Assembly (NCBI GenBank): GCA_950295325.1
Contig: OX485809.1
Location: 38,099,081-38,163,080 of the forward strand
DNA: 64,000 nt
Direction of reading: 5' to 3'
From: Polytrichum commune
Taxonomy: Eukaryota > Streptophyta > Polytrichopsida > Polytrichales > Polytrichaceae
Shown: piece after piece, positions 25,501 to 36,510 of the stretch
Layout of the letters: every line of letters starts with the position of its first letter
Position numbering within the stretch: position 1 is the first letter of the stretch
Position numbers and translations under genes: made by a program
The notes under the pieces: generated by a model
Databases searched by the model: none
Seen by the model: only the letters and a program-made list of their open reading frames with translations
What the model was told of the DNA's origin: nothing

Positions 25501-25617
25501 CAGTTCCATGCTGGAGTTCACCACCACTACAATATTGTTTTAGGCGATCCCATCTCTTTGTCAAGAGTTTTGGAGAATATATTCCAACGAACTGGACGTG
25601 ATGGTTCAGGGAATTAA
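22553..25617 (+). CDS. Crypton/DUF3504-like tyrosine recombinase, two exon blocks, probably decayed at the 5' end
   Basis: Two open blocks belong to one protein. The first, ending at 23821, has an acidic then Arg/Gly-rich N-terminus and, from about 23268, a core-binding-like region (WCINRFNAWRR, DGSRYPTESI, NLLMSFNRIILRE). It ends with the first catalytic Arg in FLIRGNTELW (23741-23743). The second (24072-25617) has the strand Lys (SKNHKVTL), Lys-x-x-Arg in TNKSGRVTAISRM, His in VTGHRDEKTL and the nucleophile Tyr in LERYDR (24466-24468). A Pro/His/Arg-rich tail of about 370 residues follows. Tyrosine recombinases cut and rejoin DNA through that Tyr, and Cryptons are transposons built on one. 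ATG 22553 is in frame, but TAA (22565) and TGA (22727) interrupt; both read as C-to-T changes. An alternative is an intron 22560-22730, which would restore the frame. The expected joint after FLK lacks a canonical donor, because TAG GTG follows directly. The family call is good; activity is doubtful. Confidence 0.8.
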
Positions 25618-27247
25618 TGCAGGAAGATTAGTGCAAACCCAGTGCAGGTATGCGATTGAATTAATTGTGCTGGCACCTTTGAGCATGGGTTGATCTGTAG
25701 CTAATTCCTCTGCCTGCATTAATTTGTGCAATGATCTGTAGCTGGTTGTTCATGTGCCTGCCTTACTTTGTTTTCGATCATCCTCCTGGATATAGATTGC
25801 ACCCTAGCTTGATAATTTCTGAAGCTAAATGTGTTTTTGGTGTGAATGGTTAGCATATTTTGTGTTTTGTTTTGTTTCGAATAATCTGTTTTGTTCCGGA
25901 AGTCTTTTTCAGCAATGTAATGTTGAGTGGAACTTTGAATGTATTTGCAGGTGGGTACATTGTCATGGGCTCCCGCACCTCTGGTAAGACTGAGGTGGCT
26001 ACCACCCCAGCTACATGAGACCAATTTGTTCCTTAGAATACAACAACACGTCTTCAGGTGTCATTCTGGAGGTCATTATGTGAACGAACCTCTGAATTTG
26101 AGCAGGATATGAGGTGCTTAGCTCATACTGCAAAAGAGGCCTTACCTGCCTCATGTTTTTAATCCATTTGGTAGAAAGAGGTGTTTGAATATAGTGTATT
26201 AATGCACTATTCATTTGCAAGCACCCACCCGATGGTTTTGGAAGGTCCTAGAGCTAGAATAGGCTGTCAATAGATGTTGCATTAGACCCCTAACCTGTGA
26301 GGTTGATTGGACCTTGCTCCAGTCCAAGTTCCTTGGATCAACACTAGATTCATGCAAAAGAACACATAAGCTTAGTAGAGGAGATGTTTGTGCTTTATAT
26401 GGCATCGATCTTGAGCATCCAAGATGTCAAATGGTGGCTTGTGCACTCTCATTGTCAATTCTGAAATCATTCATCAGATGCTCAACAAAAATAAAAGCAG
26501 GGGGAGAAGTATGTAAGCACCCCTTGTCGTGTCTCCTGGTAAGTGTTGGGTTCTATTTGTCTCTGAATTGTCAATTGATCTGGTATTAGTGTAGTTGTAC
26601 ATCACTTTTTTGGTAGTTAACCAATTTGAAAATCCATGGAATGATTCACAAGAGGTTTAGCCTATTGGCTAGCAAACTGTACCATTGGTTTTTGTGTACC
26701 TGAGCTGTTTGATTGAGGAAAGGCATACAAAAATTCTTGCATACTGCTGTGGAACCTTAATGTGAAGAGGTCACCTTTTTGCAGCAATTCCCTATTTGAT
26801 GGTGTTGGAACATGTGCAGATAAGATTTAAACCATTCTAGGTTCAATAGCTAATGCAATTGGGTAGGGTCTATATGATTGTTTAAAGTGAGAATATTTAC
26901 TTCGACCCCTTATAACTATTGCATCTCACCTTGATTCTGAAACTTGCAATGACAATCTCCAAGCTGACGGATCAATCATTCCAACAGATTTCACCAGCTG
27001 ATGTGGCTAGGGTGCAATCGATCTCCAGGTGGATGATCGTATGCAAATTAACGCAAGCACTGAAACATCTAGCTACCTACAGATCAATGCACAAATTCGA
27101 TAGTCCCGGCACACTTCACCGCAAAAAGTTCCAAAATCAAAGGCAGGGTGCAAGACGATCTCCAGAAGCACGATGAGCTACAACGGAGAGAAAGAGAAAA
27201 GATATTTGAAAATGGATTCCCGCCCATTTGGGGCTAATTGGTGTAAT
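25618..27247. repeat. 3' flank of the recombinase with direct and inverted repeats
   Basis: 25655-25760 holds two similar units built on ATTAATT(T)GTGC and GATCTGTAGCT. The segment 25721-25808 recurs inverted at 27006-27097 (shared AATTTGTGCA, TGATCTGTAG, CGATCATCC, GATTGCACCCTAGC), so 1.2 kb lies between inverted copies. No coding region is evident. Whether this belongs to the recombinase element is unknown. Confidence 0.6.
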
Positions 27248-27255
27248 AATCTAGT

Positions 27256-27665
27256 CACGGGTAGATCACTCCATTGTCAAGTTGAACACCACGTGCGACC
27301 AAAAAAAACCTTCTTTTGGTAAGTTGCACCACCAAAATGGGTCAAAATTTTATCAAAATTTTATCATGAGTAGATATGCACAGTACTTATGACATAGTCA
27401 AAAAAGGTAACTAAATTTGATGATTTGTTTTTTTCATAAAACATACCATTTCTAACTAGAATGACACAAAATTGAACTAAAACAATTACTAAAAAAAATA
27501 AAGATGACTAAAAATTTCAAAAAAGTATTCAAAAGATACTATCAATGGTTATGTATATGTAGAAAAAATATCATAAATTTTAAAATTATATATGGCATGT
27601 AATATAGGGGTAGCAAACTTTGTCCGCACATGGTGTCAACTTGACAATGAAGTGACCTCTCCGTG
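27256..27665. mobile_element. 410-bp MITE, CACGGG family, copy 1
   Basis: This is the reverse complement of the element at 63474-63882. It has TIRs of about 40 bp (CACGGG at the edge, CATTGTCAAGTTGA and ACCACGTGCG further in) and an exact 8-bp duplication AATCTAGT at 27248-27255 and 27666-27673. It has no coding capacity. The 8-bp TSD allows a hAT or Mutator-like origin. Confidence 0.9.
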
Positions 27666-28188
27666 AATCTAGTCCCACATGGTGAAAAGGGTAGGTAAGT
27701 AGGTCGGAACAAGTTAGGTAGGTCGCAACACAGTAGGTCGCTATGGTCTTGGACCGTCCAGTGGAGAGCCAATGGGACTTCGCCACATCAGCTTCTATAT
27801 CTCCAGAATCGGCTACGTAACACATACTTGACCCAACCAATGGTAAGATCCAGGAAAAACATAACTCAGGATTGTAGGATTGTAGATGTAAGCCTTGATT
27901 AAAACAAAGGTAATTGAGATTATTAGTTGAGGAAAAGGTTATTCAAGTTCAACTTTGTCAGTTTGCAAGAGCCCCTTTACTGGTTTGCATATGAGAATGT
28001 AGAGATCATCAGGCATCTAGTCCATGGTCTCAGGACCCTTGTAATCCATCCCAACCATTAATTCTATGCTTATATCCTGCTGAGGATAAATTGTGTTGAA
28101 ATCTAGCTATGAGCTATTTTTGACATGCTCCATATGCAAGCACATTAGAAAAAAAACTGTTTGTAGCTAAAAATGAACCAGATTGCAA

Positions 28189-28840
28189 CTATGTTCGGGG
28201 AAAACCGACGGCTAGTTCATTATCAGCCGATGGATTCCCCCTCATGGCCGGTCCAAAGTTCCAACCATCGGATGGCAATCCGACTGTAATTTCAATCCTC
28301 CGGCAATTAGCCGATGGACCAAAAAATGTCCCGGAAATGTAGCTGATTCTTCTTGTGAGTTACTGGATTTCAGCCGGAAGCATCCAGAGCGCTATTTGTC
28401 TGGGGCATCTGATGATGCACTTGAGGAAGTACCCTAAACCTTACACTTTTTGAATTATGCAACCTTTCCATGACCAAATCCAATTGCTTCTATGAAGAAT
28501 TGGGGGACCCTTGGCCTTCAAGCGGTGAAGGCATTGCTAGGTTCAATTCCTGCCAAGGATATTAACTCTTCAAATTTAAAGTTTTGAACATGCCTTTCTT
28601 TTCACTTATTCAAGACTTTGTACTAAGAAATGATTTCTAATAACTTTTCATACATTTTTAAACAATCAGTGCCGATATGAATTCCATTTAATATGATATC
28701 GGCCAATGAAAATATGAAAATATAGGCCGATTGATCTTACAAAAGACCGGCTGTTGCCGATGTAAATTGGAAAAAACCCGACCCTTCGTAGCAACTACCG
28801 GCAATTAGCCACTAAGGCTTCAAAAACTTCCCGAACTCTG
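28189..28840. mobile_element. 652-bp hAT-like non-autonomous element
   Basis: An exact duplication GATTGCAA flanks it at 28181-28188 and 28841-28848. The ends are CTATGTTCGGGGAA and, on the opposite strand, CAGAGTTCGGGAAG. The left end resembles the 226-bp elements at 30255 and 37590 (GGGGA, AACCG, TAGTT in order), so they are probably one family. The interior has many CCGAT/ATCGG palindromic pieces and no protein. Confidence 0.85.
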
Positions 28841-28848
28841 GATTGCAA

Positions 28849-29307
28849 TACCAATAAATAGACTCCAACAAGAATAAGTATTTCGCCATTGAGCTCACGC
28901 ACATGTCTAAAAGTCTGAGGACAACATCTCAAAATAGTAGTGGCCCATATTTAATGTTGAGTTAGTATTGATACTATCATTTCAGTCCCAACTTAACATT
29001 TAGCTGGTGATTTAATCGGCATTGATTCAACTCAACCTCTTATGTCTTACAACTGAAAAACACACAAATAAAATATCAACATTACAACCTTATGTTTCGT
29101 ATGCATCCATTCAATATTGTAGTTTGATGTGTAATCAATGTCGATATGCATCAATGTAAGCTGCCGCAGCGTGACTTCTGTTTAGTTTCCTCCTCCATCG
29201 GTGCCGTGTCTTCCTGACAGTCCAGAGAATGGCAATTCCATACACTTGAACCTACGCAACTTTGAGAACATCCGTTGGGTTAGAACATGCTTATGCACCG
29301 GATTTGG
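28849..29307. other. Intergenic sequence between MITE and MED15 copy C
   Basis: I see no gene or paired repeat here. MED15 homology begins abruptly at about 29308. Confidence 0.4.
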
Positions 29308-31241
29308 TGGACAAGTTAGAGCCCAGCCCAGAAGCCGGAGTTTGAATACCACTAGCTCCAACATTTGCCGGAATAGACTGAGCCAGCAGCTGTTGCTGCT
29401 GTTGTTGCTGTGATTGACCCCCCAGCTGGACTCCATTGCCCAATGTTTGTGCAGCATTCCGCATTGCAAGAGCTGCTGCAGAACGAGACCACAAAGATAT
29501 TTATTTCAACCTCTAGGCACAGAGCCGAATCCAAATGTATGTGGCTGCTTTACTAGACCTAATTGGAACCCCTGGACTGAAACTCTTCAACCACAATGTC
29601 ATCACCTCATCCCGAACAACTGCAGTGAATTCTCAACTGCAAACAACCACATTGTGATTCTTCCATTATTATCATTTGTTTGTCTACTATGTCTAGTCTT
29701 TCGCACTGACCTGCATCCACCGGTTTCATTGCTGCCTGACCTGCTGCCTGAGGCACTGGAACACCATCCCTGGCTTGCGATGGATTACCATTGGCCTTGG
29801 TCTCAAGAGACAGCATCTTCAGGGCGATCTTTCGAAGGTAGTCTTGCTGAAAGATACGCCAATCATTTCAGATACCGTTAGCTATGAAACCTATTACCAA
29901 ATCCTTTGAGATTGCCTACTTACGTTGGATAAACTAACGATAGAGAACATTTGAAACCTATTGTGATGCATGACCTGATCCGCAGAGAAAGCTTCTGTGA
30001 CCTCAACGAGCTGGCATTGTAGAGTACCTGGTCTGTTGCAGCCTGAAAGATCTTCTCTTCAAATCGCGATGCTATCATAAAAAGCTCGTCTACACCATCC
30101 TACCCTGCCACTGGCATGTGTCGTTGAAAAGTGTCCGTTCTGCATCAACAAGAAACAAAGCCAATTCCTACATTTCAATTACAACATGACTTCCCCACAT
30201 GATCACAGCCATTCATATGCTATGCTTAACCTCGGACTCCACCACCTCCATAACAACGATCGGGGAGAACCGGCAGTTAGTTACAGATGAACAGGTTGAG
30301 TTTGAGAAATAACCGGTTGAAGTTCAAGACTGCAGGAAAATTACCGATCATTTTAGAGGAATTCATAGAATATGCCCTAATTTAATAAAGGAAAACCGGA
30401 GGATGTCAACATATAACCGGTTGGACTTGCAAACATTAGGATCTCAACCGATTATGCCCAAAAATCTCCCCGATCACTGCTCCATAACCTGAGAACTGGT
30501 TCCAACATACCTGTACAATAAGTTCCAAACGTATACTTGAACAGACCATATTTTCCTTGCCCAATTTTGGTTATATTTCTAAAATATGAGGGAAACACAC
30601 AATCCCAACGCAATGCCTATTCTCGTAATCACACCTTTAAAATATCACAGGAGGGCCACGTATTGCGTTTGCCTGTATAAACTCTGTCAGCATATACTCT
30701 GTCTGCCTCGAACCACAACCTGCAACTCAAACTTACATTCTTTTCACTATTTTTAGACGAGAGCCATTTGTCAACGATTCCCGCCAGGAGTTCTCCATCG
30801 TTGAGGTCGCTCAATCAGACCCAACAATTTCTGTGCTTGCAAGGGATCTGTAGATGGTATGTTCCAATTTGTACTACCTCCAAATGAAAGGCCTAAACAG
30901 GGACAGCATACGGACAAACCAATCCACAAGCAAATAAGTAACAGCCATTATATCCGATTCCGAAGAAGAGAACTCTAAAATTTACACTCTCCAGTAGCCA
31001 ATGGCTCCCAACCTTCACAACACAATCTTTCTAGGCCACCAAATAAAGACCCCAACTTTGAAACCCTACTGGCACCGATCCAACCCGAACAGAGAATGCG
31101 TAATCGGATGAGCTCTGGCGATCAACTAGAGACCAATTGACGATAGAGGCCATGTTCAGACACCCAGAAATTCATCTCAAATCCGAAATGAGGAGATCCA
31201 TACACGAAGTGAGCAAACACTCAAATTCTTGGTAGTGCACT
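29308..31241 (-). pseudogene. MED15: MED15-like copy C, truncated and interrupted
   Basis: Minus-strand remnants match copy A exon by exon: 30798-30737 (MENSWRESLTNGSRLKIVKR), 30139-30028, 29846-29711 (QDYLRKIALKMLSLE) and 29475 to about 29308, where homology breaks inside the Gln-rich exon. The KIX exon has TAG at 30102-30100 where copy A has CAG, and the conserved MDTLQ has become TDTFQ. Splice positions are conserved. A 226-bp MITE (30255-30480) interrupts the first intron. Homology on the upstream side ends at about 31241. Two independent defects make this a pseudogene. Confidence 0.9.
30255..30480. mobile_element. 226-bp hAT-like MITE inside MED15 copy C
   Basis: The exact duplication TCCATAAC flanks it (30247-30254 and 30481-30488). 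Copy A has that site once, in CTCCATAACCTGAGAAC. Ends share GATCGGGGAGA in inverted orientation. A near-identical copy is at 37590-37814. Confidence 0.95.
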
Positions 31242-32025
31242 CTGGGTGGTACGTTTGCTTCTCTGCTCCTCTGAAGTGATGTGTCAAAACTTTGGGTTTA
31301 GGGTTTCGGGTTCTGTAAGTACACTACCAATATCTTCGGATGTGTTTTCCATGTGTATGTCGCAATATGAAAGTTGTGAAGGACAAGTCTTTTAGACCTG
31401 TTGATCCAGTATTTAGGTCGAAACGATTCCTTCATTTTGGCACCCAACCCAATGTAGACGGAAATTAAGCAAATGAATGTGTCCATCAATCCCGTGCGTC
31501 TAAATGAAAGTACCAATATTTGTGTACAAGGATAGTGATTCGCGAGGCTTGCTTTGCTTATGATATGTGAGGGTATCCGGACTGTATGTTTGCAATATTG
31601 AAATTGTAAATCCTACGTACTCTTCAGGGCCTATTGATACAGGGGCAGGAAACTATCCCTCCATTTTGATTTCCAACCCACTACAGACGGAAATCAGAAA
31701 AGTGAATGTGTTCTTCATTCCCCTGCCTCTTGAAGAAAATGTCGCTCCTTGAGTATAGTAAGGACTGTCCTGAGTTATGAGAGGATTGCTCAGCTAACTG
31801 TTTGTGAGGGACTCATGTGTGTGTGTGTTTGCAATTTGCAATTTCGACACAGTATCCAGAAAATGATCCTCATATTTGGATCCCCAAACCAATGTAGAAG
31901 GAAATGAAGGCAGTGAATGTGTTCTTCCACAAAATGGAAGTGCCACAATAATATGTGTGCAAGGGAAGTGGATGTTGAATGATTAACGTGAGGTTTGCTC
32001 AGCTTATATGTAATGAAGGAGATTT

Positions 32026-33264
32026 GAGGGCCACTTCACACTACGGTGGAGAAGTGCACCGGTCAGTCAAGAATTTTAGCCCAGGACACGGTTATTTGAG
32101 GCAAGGGTTGGTATGCCGGAGAAGATGAAAAGACAATAAAATAATGTCTCGAGAAGTCTTGACCAGCTGTAGTGTAACCACGTAGAGGAGAAGTCCATTA
32201 CGTGGTTACAAAATTGTCATAGCCGGCCATAGTAGAAACCTTACCTCCTACATGACCATTGAATTGATATTTAAAAAAATTGTATTGATAAAAAAATTAA
32301 AATGTATATGGCAATGTTTTAGAACTTCTTTCATGACAATAATTTATTTGAATATGTTCCACCTCTATAATACATCCATATTAATGTAAATAAGTAGGTA
32401 ACATTATCTCCTTGTTGATTTTTAAAGAAATTACATGTCCAACCTTGTTAATACGACACCCTCAATATTACAACACATTTTTACGAGACCAAACTTTTTA
32501 GCTCAAAACTCCTTCTTTTATACGACTACGACAATCTATAATGCAACATATAAAATCTCCGTTTTGTCATATCACACCCCCTTACGTTTCATAACCACGT
32601 GCAATAAGAGTATGCTACCCTATATTATATGCCATATATAATTTTAAAATTTATGATTTTTTTCTACATATGTATAACCATTGATAATATCTTTTGTATG
32701 TATTTTTTGAAATTTTTAAGCATCTTAATTTTTGTAGTAATTTTTTTAGTTCAATTTTGCGTCATTCTAGTTAGATACAGTATGTTTTATATATTTAAAA
32801 AAACATCAAATTTGGTTACCCATTTTTACTATGTAATAGCTACCGTGTATATCTACTCGTGAAAAACAACTGATAAAATTTTGACCCATTTTGGTGATGC
32901 TTTATGTAAAAAGTAGTTTTTTTTTATCGCATGTGGTGTTCAACTTGACAATGGGGTGCAACCCCTGGGAGATTTCTTTAAGGAATTATTGAAGTTGGAG
33001 TTCTCCAGAGGCCAAGTTTATTGTCCAAGGCTTTGTGGTTGCCCAAGAAACTTGACCTCCGGAGAACTCCCCTTGAAAAAAGTGTTGCCACGTTGCCTAC
33101 CATATCATTCTTTTCATCCATGTACAAAGTTCTCCACCAAAGGACTCTTGGCCGTAATGTAAATCACCACTGGACAAGAGTGTCACTCTCAGCCAATCAA
33201 ATTTCAGAATTCCCCTAGAATTCATGACCGGAGGACTTCTCCACCGTAGTGTAAAGCGGCCCTG
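32026..33264. mobile_element. About 1.24-kb TIR element inserted in the 225-bp array, with a nested MITE
   Basis: The left end reads GGGCCACTTCACACTACGG and the opposite strand of the right end GGGCCGCTTTACACTACGG; both continue TGGAGAAGT, so the TIR is about 30 bp or more. A target duplication is no longer clear. Inside are a perfect hairpin (TGTAACCACGTA with TACGTGGTTACA, about 32174-32212) and a degraded CACGGG-family MITE at about 32590-32960. Confidence 0.75.
32590..32960. mobile_element. Degraded CACGGG-family MITE, copy 2
   Basis: The interior matches 63500-63870 in the same orientation (GCCATATATAATTT, TTTTTGAAATTTTTA, GTGTATATCTACTC, GGTGTTCAACTTGACAATGG). The left TIR has decayed. 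Confidence 0.8.
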
Positions 33265-34149
33265 AGTATATATGTTTGCAATTTGGAAATTGTGAAGCAC
33301 ACCTAGTCTTCCAGGGATATTTATACAATAGCCAAGAATGATTCCCTCGTTTCAATTCCCAACTCAATGTGAATGGGAATGAAGGAATTGAATGTGTTCT
33401 TGTTTCCCCTACCGCTTTGTGAAAGTGCCACTATTTGTGTGCAAGGAGAGTGAACATTTATTGAATTACACGATGTTTGCTCATGGTATAATTTTGTGAT
33501 GGAATCATGTGTGTATGTTTGCGAAATGAACATTGTAAAACATACCTAGCCTTTCAGGCATATTAATACAGTAGCCAGAAGTGATCCCTTCACGTCCAAC
33601 CCAATGTAGATAAAAATTAAGCAAGTGAACATGTTCATCACTCCGCTACCATTATTTGTGTGCAAGGAGAGTGAACATTGATTGCATTATGCGATGTTTG
33701 CACATGGTATGATTTTATGATGGAATCATATGTGTATGTTTGCAAAATGAACATTGTAAAGCATACCTAGTTTTCCAGGCATATTAATACAGTAGCCAAA
33801 AACAATCCCTTCACTTTAACCTAATGTAGACAAAAATCAAGCAAGTGAATGTGTTCATCATTTTGTTGCCACTATTCGTGTGCAAGGAGAGTGAATATGA
33901 GACCATGACATATGTGAGGTTTGCTCAGGGTACCAAGAAAGCGCCAAACATTTTAAGGAAATCCTATGTGAGGCAATGTATGTTTTGCAATTTGGCAATT
34001 GTAAAGCATACCTAGCCTTTTGGGCATTTAGTTACAGTAGTCACAAACCGTCCCTTTCATTTCAATTCCCAACCGAACATACCTCATAGACATAAATACA
34101 AGAAGTAACTCTCTCCTTTATTTCCCATGAAAGTGACACTAAAGTGTGA

Positions 34150-34340
34150 ATAGTGTCCACGTCGATTAGACCAATTAGTGAGAGAGGACTAATAGTGAGT
34201 GGGGAAATTAGTGAAGGTGATACTAAATTTCTTTACACTATGAAATTATTGTCACCAAAAGATCTAGGAAATATTGTTCATCCTAGCACTATTCACTTTT
34301 GCATGCATATAGATTATTTATTTAATCACTTTACAAACAC
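34150..34340. repeat. Dispersed repeat, partner at about 61230-61345
   Basis: The segment containing AAATTTCTTTACACTATG and CCAAAAGATCTAGGAA recurs in the same orientation near 61240-61320. It is non-coding. Confidence 0.7.
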
Positions 34341-34691
34341 CTTATAACACACTTTTTTTTTGAAATGTATGGTAATTGAGCATGTATTCATGAATTTAGT
34401 ACCACTCGATAAAAAATGCAGCCCACACTAATTTTTCATGGCAAAATAGTGCATGTTTTGGGAAATAGTTCCACACGCACAAAATTGGGATAATGAGTGT
34501 AGTCTACGCAAGGTTTGCTACACTAATGATTTGTGAGGAAATCCTTGTGTGAACAAGTTTGCCCCAAAACATGGAACATTGTAAAGCACTTCATACTTGC
34601 CTATTTTAATGGACCTTTTCCTTATGATTGTCCTTGTGAGCACTTTACAGTGGCAATGTGTGCCACCTCTAGAGGATCGTTGCTAGCACTA

Positions 34692-35975
34692 CAGTCTAAC
34701 CTTGATAATGTCACACCATCCGTTTCACCAAAAAGAGTGATATAAACAAGGTGTGACATATTTGATAATGTCACGTTTTGAAGATTTGTGCATAATGTGA
34801 TATTATCAAAAAATAGGTAGAAAATCAAAATAAAATTATAATGTAAAAAAGAAAATAACAAATACGAGACTTCAATGTTTTTGAATGTAAAATCTAATTC
34901 AAAATTGTGAATAACAACAAGAGCACATCATAATGTGTCATTGAGATCAGGTAAAGACCTCTCACTAGAGACAAAGAAGTTTCTAATGTCACATTGTTTT
35001 GTTGATGTTAAATGTGCAACACCAATTCTAATGAGTTTGTCATGGATTTTTTTCCATTCCTAACAACTCCAGAGTGTTGAAAATCTGAGAACCTTGGCTA
35101 GCCATAAAATTCAAAACATCTTTAGCATATTTTTGTGCATCGCTTAGCTTCACTACTTTAGACTCATCATCACTTCTATCAACAATCAATGGGTCTACTT
35201 CCATGGAATCAAGAACATGTTTGCCATCTTGCACTAATTGCACAAGCTCCTCAGTAGAATATTCCACCTCAAAATCATCTTCACCTTCCATGTTTATGTA
35301 CTCCAAAGGACAAAGCTTTTCTATAGGCTTGCCTTCGACATCTAAACCCAAATTCAATGCGGCGATGAGATTGCCCAATTCCAAAGCTGCTTCCTCCATT
35401 TTGGACTTCAAACATTCATCAAAATTATTGATATCTGCATTCCATTTTGTAGGCATATGGCGGATTTTCTCCAACAATTTCTAATGGTTTGATCATCTAA
35501 TTCATGCCGTGCCGCCACACACCATAGCATTGCTTGAAATAGATCAACATTCAGTTTCCCCAAATCTCCATTTGAGTTGTTATCAATTTGTTGCAAAGTC
35601 CAGGCAACAAGCTTGCGCTTATAGCACATTTTGAATGTTGCAATCACTCCTTGATCCAAAGGTTGAACAACTGAAGTCACATTTGGTGGAAGGAACAAGA
35701 TAGTGATATGGGAGAGTACAAAAGCATTAAACCCATCTATAACTTTTTTGACTATCTATCTATCTACAATATGTCCATCCAACCATCACATACAATCCAT
35801 CCATACTTGGTATTATCACATTTACACTACGGATTTTGGAAAAAAATAGTGACATTACCAAGGGTGATAGGGATAATAACGAGGGAGTTTTACACTATGA
35901 AAATCGGTTTCAAACTTTTAGGTGACAATATCAAGGTGTTCTATTAACAAGGGTGACATTATCAAGGTTAGATTG
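34692..35975. mobile_element. pogo/Tigger-like DNA transposon, internally deleted
   Basis: The ends are CAGTCTAACCTTGATAATG on the left and, on the opposite strand, CAATCTAACCTTGATAATG on the right. Each is flanked by a TA dinucleotide (34690-34691 and 35976-35977), the target used by the Tc1/mariner-pogo group. At 1284 bp it is shorter than a full element and keeps only the C-terminal half of the transposase. Confidence 0.9.
35040..35698 (-). pseudogene. pogo/Tigger-like transposase C-terminal part, frameshifted
   Basis: The minus-strand translation starts FLPPNVTSVVQPLDQGVIAT, the signature around the last catalytic Asp of DDE_1 (jerky/Tigger) transposases. It continues YKRKLVAWTLQQID and TIRNCWR. 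A one-base shift near 35480 then moves the frame to LEKIRHMPTKWNADINNFDE, which runs to a stop at 35040 after an acidic tail. The HTH/CENP-B DNA-binding half and the first two catalytic Asp residues are missing. It cannot be active but supports the class of the surrounding TIRs. Confidence 0.9.
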
Positions 35976-36000
35976 TACATGCCTAACCAAGCTATGGGCA

Positions 36001-36510
36001 TGCACACATGAGACCGAAGGCCCATGACCATTGCAATTCAAGCACTCTAATTGGTGGAAAAGGCAGAGCCGGTCCAAGTTCGCCTCACACTATATATGCT
36101 TGAGGGACCAACGGAGTAAGTGAGTGCAAGATGGATGTAAAGTCTACATGGATTCATGTATGAGATAGAATGGACCATGTTTCATGGTCACTTGGACTAT
36201 GTTCAAAAACCACACCTATTCAGAGGTAGGCCTAATGCAAAACCAAGAGACCACGGCACTCTGAAAGCTCACAATTGTTGATTTATTATATTTTATCATG
36301 TGTGAGGACCGTGCATGAATAGAAACTCATTGAAATAGCATTTGGTTGAGGGCCCATGTACGTATGACTTCACACTACACTCGAGGGCCCGTGACCACAT
36401 TACATGATTTTGGAAGTGTCTTGGGACGGCCTTTGGACAACTTCTTTCGGGCTCTCGCAATTCCATGGTCACAGACCTTGTCTCGTGTGTGACGTGGCCC
36501 TACGATTCCT
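36001..36510. mobile_element. About 505-bp TIR element; an inverted relative lies at 40597-41513
   Basis: Left end CACACATGAGACC then GCCCATGACCATTGCAATT; opposite strand of right end CACACACGAGACA then TGTGACCATGGAATTG: an imperfect TIR of about 40 bp. The interior (GGGACCAACGGAGTAAGTGA, CATGTTTCATGGTCACTTGG) matches 41513 down to 40597 on the other strand. Confidence 0.7.

Larger units (their letters stand above)
31300..34145. repeat. Degenerate array of about 220-240-bp units, interrupted
   Basis: Units share GTGTGCAAGG, GAGGTTTGCTCA or a variant, GTATGTTTGCAA, an AAAGCATACCTAG-like phrase, and CAGGCATATTAATACAGTAG. The last phrase recurs at about 33315, 33553 and 33775, with a diverged form near 34018. 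Diverged units at about 31390, 31625 and 31850 lie left of an insertion at 32026-33264. No coding is evident. Confidence 0.75.

Noticed and set aside
28490-28565. tRNA-like piece with a B-box-like GGTTCAATTCC and an A-box-like TGGCCTTCAAGCGG
   Set aside because: No acceptor stem or cloverleaf could be folded around it, and it lies inside the 652-bp MITE. At most a tRNA-like resemblance.
35203-35484. Plus-strand Ser-rich ORF
   Set aside because: Antisense shadow of the pogo/Tigger-like transposase on the minus strand.
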